Of a stretch of DNA of 64,000 nt, positions 35,344 to 41,614 are shown one piece after another. Both the position numbers and the translations under genes were made by a program. The notes beneath the pieces are model-generated. The model was not told where the DNA came from and searched no databases. It worked only from the letters and a program-made list of their open reading frames with translations. The DNA is taken from assembly GCF_051133435.1 (NCBI RefSeq), contig NZ_JBPGNY010000002.1:434001-498000 (forward strand), given 5' to 3'. The stretch's first letter is position 1; the number at the start of each line of letters is the position of its first letter. The stretch comes from JAAYAO01 sp051133435. GTDB taxonomy: Bacteria > Actinomycetota > Actinomycetes > Propionibacteriales > Propionibacteriaceae.

Positions 35344-36039
35344 TCAGACCTCCGCCAATCGGGCAGCAGCCTGGCGCACCCGCATGATCACCGGTTCCTC
35401 GTCCAGCCCGTCCAGCGCGACCAGTCCGACCGAGCATTCCAGCATCATGTCCGGGCCCTGATCGGAGTGAAACCCCACCGCCATACCGACCGCCCCGGGC
35501 TCCAGGTGGCCCCGGGTGATCGCGTAACCACGTTCGCGGGCCAAGCGTACGTCCTCGGAATCGTCATCGGACGGCGCGCGCGCGGCCAGGATCGCGATGC
35601 CGGCGGCACCGGTGTTCAGGCTGTGCCGGCTGCCGACCCGGTAGCCGACCCGAATCACCAGATCGTCCGGCTCGGCGGTGTTGACCACCACACACTGGTC
35701 GCCATCGGCAACGGCCACGAAGCACGTGGCGCCACTGAAATCGGCCAGTTCGGACAGCACGCCCTCCGATACGCCGTGGTTGAGTTGCGGGGCGAAGCGG
35801 GCCGCGAGGGTGACGACATGCCCACCGAGCCGAACCCGACCCTTCTCGAGCGCGACCATCCCGAACCCGCACAGTTCGTGCACCAGTTCGTGGGTGTCGG
35901 CCTCGGAGTAATCCAAAGCCTGGGCAAGCTGTTGCACGGTAATACCGGTGCGGTGCCTCGAAATCAGATCGAGAACCTGCAATCCACGGTGCAACGAGTT
36001 CGGCAACCGAGCCTCCCCGGAAACCCCCTCAGCCCTCAT
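35344..36039 (-). CDS. IclR-type transcriptional regulator
   Basis: A 231-aa protein with an N-terminal winged helix (about residues 14-75: HRGLQVLDLISRHRTGITVQ) and a C-terminal ligand-binding domain of the IclR type (about 85-230). That domain is shown by GATCFVAVADGDQCVVVN and by RHSLNTGAAGIAILAA, a variant of the usual small-molecule pocket. The target is probably the adjacent aminotransferase operon, but this is position only. ATG at 36037-36039 has GAGGGGG just upstream. A near-repeat of the same ATG-plus-G-run lies 13 nt further upstream and could be an alternative start. Confidence 0.75.
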   Translation of the reverse strand: MRAEGVSGEARLPNSLHRGLQVLDLISRHRTGITVQQLAQALDYSEADTHELVHELCGFGMVALEKGRVRLGGHVVTLAARFAPQLNHGVSEGVLSELADFSGATCFVAVADGDQCVVVNTAEPDDLVIRVGYRVGSRHSLNTGAAGIAILAARAPSDDDSEDVRLARERGYAITRGHLEPGAVGMAVGFHSDQGPDMMLECSVGLVALDGLDEEPVIMRVRQAAARLAEV

Positions 36040-36116
36040 GAAACCCCCTCATGAAAGACACAGCCCTTCATCCAAGAAACAGCGCCGCTTCATGGTCGTC
36101 CCGGGGTTCCTTCAGT

Positions 36117-36698
36117 TTAGGGCCGCGCCACCCCGGCGGGCTCGCTGACTCGTCCGGCGGGTTCGGGATTGGTCGGGCCTGTCAGGGGCACCCAGAGTCG
36201 CTGCCACCAGCCGACCAGATCGGGCAGTCGCAGGGTGTGGCCGAGTTCGAGGCAGAGCCGGGGACGGGTGGGGGAGTCGCGCACTATCCGGAAACCCTCG
36301 TGCTCCAGCCAATCGACCGGCGGCAGGGTGGGGGACACCGGGCCACGGGTGCCGAAGGCCTCCAGGCACTCGACGCGCTGGCGCACCAGGTGTGCGGCCA
36401 GGCCCCGCAATAGATGGCGGGCGATCGGGTTGCGCGGGGCCACGGGAATGTCCGCCGTGTGCAACTCCATCAGCACCGCGGCACCCTCGGTGATCGGGCC
36501 GCCGGCCTGGGGATGGTCGCGGGGGACGTTGACCGCCGGGCTGATCAGGCCGTAGCCACGCAGCGAACGGTCGACGGTGACGACCACGCCGCAAAAGCCC
36601 CAGTGGTTGTCGGCGGCCGCTGCCCAGGGGGCTTCCCCGTCCGGGCGGGGGAGCCGGTGCAAGTCGGTGCTGTGCACCCGGTGCAGCCGCTGGCCCAT
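36117..36698 (-). CDS. GNAT-like acetyltransferase
   Basis: A 193-aa protein. The central part (HWGFCGVVVTVDRSLRGYGL, then ARHLLRGLAAHLVRQRVECL, then WLEHEGFRIV) has the order of strands and helices of a GNAT fold with an acetyl-CoA-binding turn. The motif is loose, so the assignment is tentative and no substrate can be named. ATG at 36696-36698 shares a base with the stop of the small membrane gene upstream, so the two are coupled. Confidence 0.5.
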   Translation of the reverse strand: MGQRLHRVHSTDLHRLPRPDGEAPWAAAADNHWGFCGVVVTVDRSLRGYGLISPAVNVPRDHPQAGGPITEGAAVLMELHTADIPVAPRNPIARHLLRGLAAHLVRQRVECLEAFGTRGPVSPTLPPVDWLEHEGFRIVRDSPTRPRLCLELGHTLRLPDLVGWWQRLWVPLTGPTNPEPAGRVSEPAGVARP

Positions 36699-36865
36699 CA
36701 GGCGTACCGGTCCAGGGGCCGCCCGTGTACGTCCTTGCGCGGTCGGGCCAGGCCCAGGAAGAAACCGAGGAATGTCGCTCCCACTGCCAGCGCGGCCAAT
36801 CCGAACAGCAACCGGACGATGCGACGCACCCGGCGCTTACGGGCCGGCGACAACGGACGAGACAT
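36698..36865 (-). CDS. Small single-pass membrane protein, 55 aa
   Basis: The leftward frame encodes MSRPLSPARKRRVRRIVRLL followed by one membrane helix (about residues 17-39) and a short polar tail ending HGRPLDRYA. The positive-inside rule puts the basic N-terminus in the cytoplasm. ATG at 36863-36865 lies 6 nt after TAGACT (36872-36877, minus strand), so it is probably leaderless. Its TGA overlaps the next ATG by one base. No family is recognised. Reality is supported by the coupling, the promoter and the membrane pattern. Confidence 0.6.
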   Translation of the reverse strand: MSRPLSPARKRRVRRIVRLLFGLAALAVGATFLGFFLGLARPRKDVHGRPLDRYA

Positions 36866-36877
36866 GCGGTCAGTCTA
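36866..36877 (-). promoter_or_regulatory. Leaderless-type promoter of the 55-aa membrane gene
   Basis: TAGACT on the minus strand (36872-36877) with 6 nt to the ATG. Confidence 0.45.
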
Positions 36878-37003
36878 ACCGTCGCCGTTACACCGATTCG
36901 GGGTGTCGATCCCTCCCTGCGCGGTGACTCGAACGCCGGTCTGCGTGATCGGTGCGAATGTCGGCCGGGCATGCCCCACCTGTCCTGGCGGAATCCGGGA
37001 CCG

Positions 37004-37009
37004 TAGGCT
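37004..37009 (+). promoter_or_regulatory. Putative -10 box of the aldolase promoter
   Basis: TAGGCT at 37004-37009 predicts a transcription start near 37015-37017, about 33 nt before the aldolase ATG. The leader would contain the GAGGAG ribosome-binding site. Confidence 0.5.
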
Positions 37010-37048
37010 GGGCCATGACCCCCTTTTGCAATGTGAGGAGCGATCGAG

Positions 37049-37936
37049 ATGAGCGCGGAACAAGCGGAACGGATGCGGAATGATCAGGGCTTTGTGGCCG
37101 CCTTGGACCAGTCCGGCGGTAGCACCCCCAAGGCCCTGAAGCTGTACGGCATCAACGAAGACCAGTACCAGGGCGAGGATGAGATGTTCGACCTCATCCA
37201 CAAGATGCGCAGCCGCATCATCACCAGCCCCTCTTTCACCGGCGACAAGATCCTCGCTGCGATCCTGTTCGAGCAGACCATGGATCGTCAGATCGAGGGT
37301 GTCGACACCCCCCAGTACCTGTGGGAGCGCAAGCGCGTGGTGCCCTTCCTCAAGGTCGACAAGGGCCTGGCCGACGAGTCGGACGGGGTGCAGGTGATGA
37401 AGCCGATGCCCGACCTCGATGCCCTGCTCGACCGGGCGGTGGACAAGGGGATCTTCGGCACCAAGATGCGTTCGGTGATCTCGAAGTTCTCGAACTCGGG
37501 CATCGCGGCCAACGTCGATCAGCAGTTCGAGATCGGCCACCAGATTCTGGCCAAGGGCCTGGTGCCGATCCTCGAGCCCGAGGTGAACATCAACGCCGAC
37601 GACAAGGAAGGCATCGAGAACGAGCTGATGGCTCGCCTGCTGGCCGGCCTCGATTCGGTGCCGGAGGATCAGCAGGTGATGTTGAAGCTCACCATCCCGA
37701 CCCAGGACAACCTCTACGCCCCGCTGATCAACCACCCGCGGGTGATGCGCGTGGTGGCTCTGTCCGGTGGCTACACCCGTGAGGATGCCAACGAGCGGCT
37801 GGCCCGCAACCCGGGTCTGATCGCCAGCTTCTCGCGGGCGCTCAGCGAGGGTCTGTCGGACCAGCAGAGCGATGAGGAGTTCAACGCCACCCTGGCCGAT
37901 TCGGTCGACACGATCTACCGGGCCTCGATCGCCTGA
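37049..37936 (+). CDS. fda: Class I fructose-bisphosphate aldolase
   Basis: A 295-aa Schiff-base aldolase of the bacterial class I type: fructose 1,6-bisphosphate to glyceraldehyde 3-phosphate plus dihydroxyacetone phosphate, in glycolysis and gluconeogenesis. Family pieces: FVAALDQSGGSTPKAL near residue 15, RVVPFLKVDKGLA near 105, LEPEVNINADDKEGIENEL near 180, and QQVMLKLTIPTQ near 212, which holds the catalytic lysine. It needs no metal, unlike the class II enzyme common in actinobacteria. ATG at 37049 has GAGGAG at good spacing, and a strong terminator follows at 38023. Confidence 0.95.
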   Translation: MSAEQAERMRNDQGFVAALDQSGGSTPKALKLYGINEDQYQGEDEMFDLIHKMRSRIITSPSFTGDKILAAILFEQTMDRQIEGVDTPQYLWERKRVVPFLKVDKGLADESDGVQVMKPMPDLDALLDRAVDKGIFGTKMRSVISKFSNSGIAANVDQQFEIGHQILAKGLVPILEPEVNINADDKEGIENELMARLLAGLDSVPEDQQVMLKLTIPTQDNLYAPLINHPRVMRVVALSGGYTREDANERLARNPGLIASFSRALSEGLSDQQSDEEFNATLADSVDTIYRASIA

Positions 37937-38022
37937 GTTTTCGGTCGCCTATCGGTGGTGCGGCGGCCCGACCGTCGCGGCGATCACCCGCTCGATGCCC
38001 CGGGTTGAAACCCGCCCGAAGC

Positions 38023-38051
38023 AGCCCCGTCACCTTCGCGGTGGCGGGGCT
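38023..38051 (+). terminator. Rho-independent terminator of the aldolase gene
   Basis: A 12-bp stem (one G-T pair) between 38023-38034 and 38040-38051 with a 5-nt loop TTCGC, followed by CTTCTTC. Confidence 0.8.
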
Positions 38052-38079
38052 CTTCTTCGTCCATCGCCGCACCGACCCT

Positions 38080-38134
38080 TCAAGATTGTGTGACATCTTG
38101 CTCGCCCGTCGAACAAAAAGTCACACAATCTTGA
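38080..38134. repeat. 15-bp perfect inverted repeat, 25-bp spacer
   Basis: TCAAGATTGTGTGAC at 38080-38094 and its exact complement at 38120-38134. Half-site centres are 40 bp apart, about four helical turns. The left half is also part of the looser palindrome CAAGAT-N8-ATCTTG. The right half ends just upstream of the promoter of the next gene. No U-run follows, so an operator is more likely than a terminator. Confidence 0.8.
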
Positions 38135-38158
38135 GAGGCGCCGCCACGTCGACAGAAC

Positions 38159-38171
38159 TAGGCTGTGGCCC
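38159..38171 (+). promoter_or_regulatory. Leaderless-type promoter of the gene at 38172
   Basis: TAGGCT at 38159-38164, 7 nt before the ATG. The right arm of the inverted repeat ends about 25 nt upstream, where a -35-binding factor would meet it. Confidence 0.5.
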
Positions 38172-38879
38172 ATGAACGACCTGATGGAGCTTGTCCTGTC
38201 CCATGCCCGCGCGGTGGTGCGGGAGCGTGGTCAGGCCGCGCCGGTGGATGACCACACGATCCGGGTGACCTATGCCGGGGGCGGGTTCCATCTGCTCGAC
38301 ATCGCCGGGTTCGATGCCGATGCCGACCCCGACCGGGTGCGCCGCTGGGTCGACACCATGCTCAGCCCGGCCTCGGGCCTGGTGCCGGAGGGGCTGTTGC
38401 CGGTGATCTGGGCCGAACGGGGCGCCCCCGAGGATGCCTTCACCGCGCCGATCGGGGTGGGCCTGGTGATCGGGGTACTGCGGGATGGTGAACCGGTCGG
38501 CGTGGCCGAAGCCGCCAGTTGGGGTGCCCAACCCGAGGAGATCATCACCGCCGCGCGCCGCGAGCTGGCCGCTCGCGAGTTCACCCCGATCCGTCGCGAG
38601 ACCGAGGGACGCGAACTGATCATGCTCGAGCAGCCCGCCGGCTCGGCCAATGCCTGGGCACTGTTTCCCACCTTGCTCAAATCGGCGACCGGGGTCGACG
38701 AGCGATCGGTGGTCTTCATTCCCGACCCCGAAATCTGTTGTGTGGTGCCCGAATCGGCCGCCGAGGATTTGGCCGTCGCCCAGCAATGGGCCGCGGTGCG
38801 ATATGCCAAAGCGCAGCGTCCGGTATCACCTGCGGCTTACGTGATGGATGGCAAGGAATTGGTTCGTCACGTCGGATAA
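38172..38879 (+). CDS. Hypothetical protein, possibly DUF1444/YtpQ-like
   Basis: A 235-aa soluble protein with no signal peptide or membrane helix. It starts MNDLMELVLSHARAVVRERG and ends MDGKELVRHVG. Mixed alpha/beta composition, acidic. The late pattern (SVVFIPDPEICCVVPES, then VAQQWAAVRYA) faintly recalls DUF1444 (YtpQ) proteins, but I would not rely on that. It is probably leaderless and stands alone between two terminator-like elements, downstream of the long inverted repeat that may control it. Confidence 0.7.
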   Translation: MNDLMELVLSHARAVVRERGQAAPVDDHTIRVTYAGGGFHLLDIAGFDADADPDRVRRWVDTMLSPASGLVPEGLLPVIWAERGAPEDAFTAPIGVGLVIGVLRDGEPVGVAEAASWGAQPEEIITAARRELAAREFTPIRRETEGRELIMLEQPAGSANAWALFPTLLKSATGVDERSVVFIPDPEICCVVPESAAEDLAVAQQWAAVRYAKAQRPVSPAAYVMDGKELVRHVG

Positions 38880-38948
38880 GACCTTGGTCTGATCAAGAGT
38901 GCCCGAGCTCACCCCCCTGGCAGCCTGTGGGCCGGTCCCCGCGGCGGA

Positions 38949-38964
38949 TACGCTGGATCCAGCG
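38949..38964 (+). promoter_or_regulatory. Promoter with operator-like palindrome (SPFH operon)
   Basis: TACGCT at 38949-38954 fits a -10 box, with transcription starting near 38961. CGCTGGATCCAGCG at 38951-38964 is a perfect 14-bp palindrome over the -10 and start site, the place where a repressor would act. Confidence 0.45.
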
Positions 38965-38988
38965 TCTTTTCCAGGAGGGTTTCCGGCG

Positions 38989-40164
38989 ATGAGTTTCATC
39001 AATAAACTGCGCGGAGAAATTGTCGACATCATTGAGTGGATCGACGATTCCCGCTCCACGTTGGCGTGGCGATTTCCGCGCTATCAGAACGAAATCAAAA
39101 ACGGGGCCCAACTCATTGTTCGCGAGGGCCAGGAAGCGGTTTTCGTCAGCGGCGGCCAACTCGCCGATCACTTCGGCCCCGGTCACTACGAGCTGACCAC
39201 CCAGAACCTGCCGATTCTGAGCACCCTGCAGGGGTGGAAGCACGGGTTCAACAGCCCCTTCCGCTCCGAGGTCTACTTCATCAACAAGCGCCCGATCACC
39301 GATCTGCGCTGGGGCACCGCCAACCCGGTCACCGTGCGCGACCCCGACTTCAAGATGGTGCAGGTGCGCGCCAACGGTCTGTGCGTGGTGCGAGTGGAGG
39401 ACGCTCCCACCTTCCTGCGTCAGGTGGTGGCCACCGATTCGGTCGTCGACATCGACGAGATCTCCGAGCTGCTGCGCCGGGTGATCACCCTCGCCTTCTC
39501 CGACATGGTGATGGAGACCGGCCTGGGCGTGATCGACCTGCAGGGACGCCAGGTGGAACTGTCGGCCAAGCTGCGCGACTTCGTCGCCGAGCGGGTGGAC
39601 GACGAGTACGGCCTGGCGATCGAGGACATCACGCTGAACATCTCCTTGCCCGAGGAGATCACCCAGGCGATGACCCGCGGCGTGGCCCGCGGTGTCGAAG
39701 AGGGCTCCTGGGCACACAACATCGGCGACATGGGCCGCTACCAGCAGGCCAAGGCCGCCGACGCGATGACCACCGCGGCCGGCAACCCGGCCGGTGGCGG
39801 GATGGGCGACATGATGGGCGCCGGCATGGGCATGGCGATGGGCGCCCAGATGGCCCAGCAGATGGGTGGGGCCTTCCAGCCGCAGCAACAGCAACAGCAG
39901 CCGGCCGGCGCGCCCCCGCCGCTGCCCCCGCAGGTGACCTACCACGCCGAGATCAACGGCCAGGCCGCCGGCCCGTTCACGGTCGCCCAGTTGCAGGGTG
40001 AGATCGCCGCCGGACGGGTCGGCCCGACCACCCTGGTGTGGACGGCCGGGATGGCCAACTGGGCCGCCGCCAGCCAGGTTCCCGACCTGGCGCCGATGCT
40101 GCAGGCCCCGCCGCCGCTGCCCAAGCCGGTGCCGGACAGCCCGACTCCGCCTCCGGCAGGCTGA
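38989..40164 (+). CDS. SPFH-domain protein with C-terminal GYF_2-like domain
   Basis: A 391-aa protein. An SPFH/band-7 domain (about residues 15-250) resembles the YdjI-type group often labelled virion-core-like, with LIVREGQEAVFVSGGQLAD and RGVEEGSWAHNIGDMGRYQQ. A Gly/Met-rich and Gln-rich linker follows (about 260-310). A GYF_2-type domain (about 318-370: HAEINGQAAGPFTVAQLQGE) and a Pro-rich tail end it. Such proteins scaffold membrane-associated complexes. ATG at 38989 has AGGAGG 10 nt upstream; the longer frame to 38899 overlaps the promoter. The next gene begins 1 nt after the stop. Confidence 0.85.
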   Translation: MSFINKLRGEIVDIIEWIDDSRSTLAWRFPRYQNEIKNGAQLIVREGQEAVFVSGGQLADHFGPGHYELTTQNLPILSTLQGWKHGFNSPFRSEVYFINKRPITDLRWGTANPVTVRDPDFKMVQVRANGLCVVRVEDAPTFLRQVVATDSVVDIDEISELLRRVITLAFSDMVMETGLGVIDLQGRQVELSAKLRDFVAERVDDEYGLAIEDITLNISLPEEITQAMTRGVARGVEEGSWAHNIGDMGRYQQAKAADAMTTAAGNPAGGGMGDMMGAGMGMAMGAQMAQQMGGAFQPQQQQQQPAGAPPPLPPQVTYHAEINGQAAGPFTVAQLQGEIAAGRVGPTTLVWTAGMANWAAASQVPDLAPMLQAPPPLPKPVPDSPTPPPAG

Positions 40165-40165
40165 G

Positions 40166-41578
40166 ATGAACAATCCGCCGGCCCCTCCGCCACTGCCGGG
40201 ACGAGGTCCGGGATCGTCGGGTGGGCCACCGCCACCGTTGCCGCCGCAGCAATACCCGGGTGGCCCGCCGCCGCAGCCGCAGCACCAGCAACCGCCGGCC
40301 GGCCCCGGCCGGCAGCGCCCGTACGCCGAACCGCCGACGTCGCAGCAGTCTCCGTATGAAGCTGCCCCGTACGGAACAGCGCCGTACGGTGACGGGGGCC
40401 GGATGCCGTCCCCGCCCCGGTTGCCGGAGGAACCCCGGCTGCCCGATCCGGGCGCGATGCCCGACCCGGGGGTGCTGCACGCGACCGAACAGACCCGCAC
40501 CTATCCGTGTCCGGCCTGTGGCGGCATGCTCGCCTTCGAACCCGAGCGGGATCGCCTGCAGTGTCAGCACTGCGGCACCGAAGCCCCGATGACCGCCTCG
40601 CGCGAGCTGGGCAAGATCGTCAAACGTGACCTGGCGGGTGCCATGACCGCCCTGCGGATGCGGCTGGCCGAGTTGGAGAGCCGGCCGACCGCCGACAAGG
40701 AGATCGTCTGCCAAAGCTGCGGCGGCCACACCCAGTTCACCGGCACGCTCACCGCGATGCGCTGCCCCTACTGCAATACCCCGATCCAGCGCGACGACGT
40801 CAAGGATTCCCCGGCCCGGCTACCGCTGGACGGGGTGCTGCCGCTGCGGGTGGGACACAAGACCGGCCGCGACCTGATCGAGAAATGGATCAACTCCCGT
40901 CGGCTGGCCCCGAACGAGTTCAAGAAGTACCGCACCCTGGGCTCGTTCAGCAGCGTCTATCTGCCCTACTTCAACTACGACGCCGACACCACCACCCACT
41001 ATCGCGGGCAACGCGGTGAGCACTACTACGTGACTGTTGGCAGCGGCGACAACCGACGCACAGAACGGCGCACCCGCTGGTATCCGGCCAGCGGCATCGT
41101 CCACAACACCTTCCGCGATGTCGAAGGGGTGGCCAGCACCCAGGGCCTGGACAACAAGAAGGTGCACGCCCTCGAACCCTGGCCGATGGAACAACTGGTG
41201 CCGTTCAACCCGGAGTTCGTTGCCGGGCACCTGTCGCGCACCTACGACCGCGACGCCGCCCAGGTGCACGCCGAGATCGTCGAACCACGGATGCGCAGCC
41301 ACATCGAAACCACCTGCCGACGCGACATCGGAGGCGACGAACAGCGGGTCACGTCGATGGACGTGCGCTACAACGCGCTCACCTACGCCCATGTGCTGCT
41401 GCCGGTGTGGTTGCTGACGGTGACCTACAAGGAGAAGCCCTACCAGGTCTTCATCAACGGCGTGACCGGTGAGGTGCAGGGCTACCGGCCGTGGAGCGCG
41501 ATCAAGATCGCCCTGCTGGTGATCCTGGCGCTGATCGTGATCACGATCGCGGCTGTCATCTACTACTACACGCAATGA
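40166..41578 (+). CDS. Zinc-ribbon membrane protein, partner of SPFH gene
   Basis: A 470-aa protein. A Pro/Gln-rich N-terminus (1-105) is followed by two zinc ribbons: CPACGG-x(n)-CQHCGT (about 113-136) and CQSCGG-x(n)-CPYCNT (about 178-205). A conserved cytoplasmic domain follows (FKKYRTLGSFSSVYLPYFNYD), and one membrane helix lies at the very C-terminus (about 447-467). Two-gene SPFH plus zinc-ribbon pairs occur in many actinobacteria, with no settled function. ATG at 40166 begins 1 nt after the upstream TGA. It may share the proline-rich N-terminal style with the SPFH partner. Confidence 0.8.
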   Translation: MNNPPAPPPLPGRGPGSSGGPPPPLPPQQYPGGPPPQPQHQQPPAGPGRQRPYAEPPTSQQSPYEAAPYGTAPYGDGGRMPSPPRLPEEPRLPDPGAMPDPGVLHATEQTRTYPCPACGGMLAFEPERDRLQCQHCGTEAPMTASRELGKIVKRDLAGAMTALRMRLAELESRPTADKEIVCQSCGGHTQFTGTLTAMRCPYCNTPIQRDDVKDSPARLPLDGVLPLRVGHKTGRDLIEKWINSRRLAPNEFKKYRTLGSFSSVYLPYFNYDADTTTHYRGQRGEHYYVTVGSGDNRRTERRTRWYPASGIVHNTFRDVEGVASTQGLDNKKVHALEPWPMEQLVPFNPEFVAGHLSRTYDRDAAQVHAEIVEPRMRSHIETTCRRDIGGDEQRVTSMDVRYNALTYAHVLLPVWLLTVTYKEKPYQVFINGVTGEVQGYRPWSAIKIALLVILALIVITIAAVIYYYTQ

Positions 41579-41584
41579 GGTGGG

Positions 41585-41610
41585 CCGGTGATCGAGCCGG
41601 CTCACACCGG
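41585..41610. terminator. Convergent hairpin
   Basis: CCGGTG (41585-41590) with CACCGG (41605-41610), enclosing GAGCC/GGCTC (41594-41603). It lies in the 36-nt gap between two convergent genes. No U-run is seen. Confidence 0.35.
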
Positions 41611-41614
41611 GGCG

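Noticed and set aside
33631..36054. 807-codon plus-strand frame
   Set aside because: Antisense to ddl, the aminotransferase and the IclR gene, each of which has clear family motifs.
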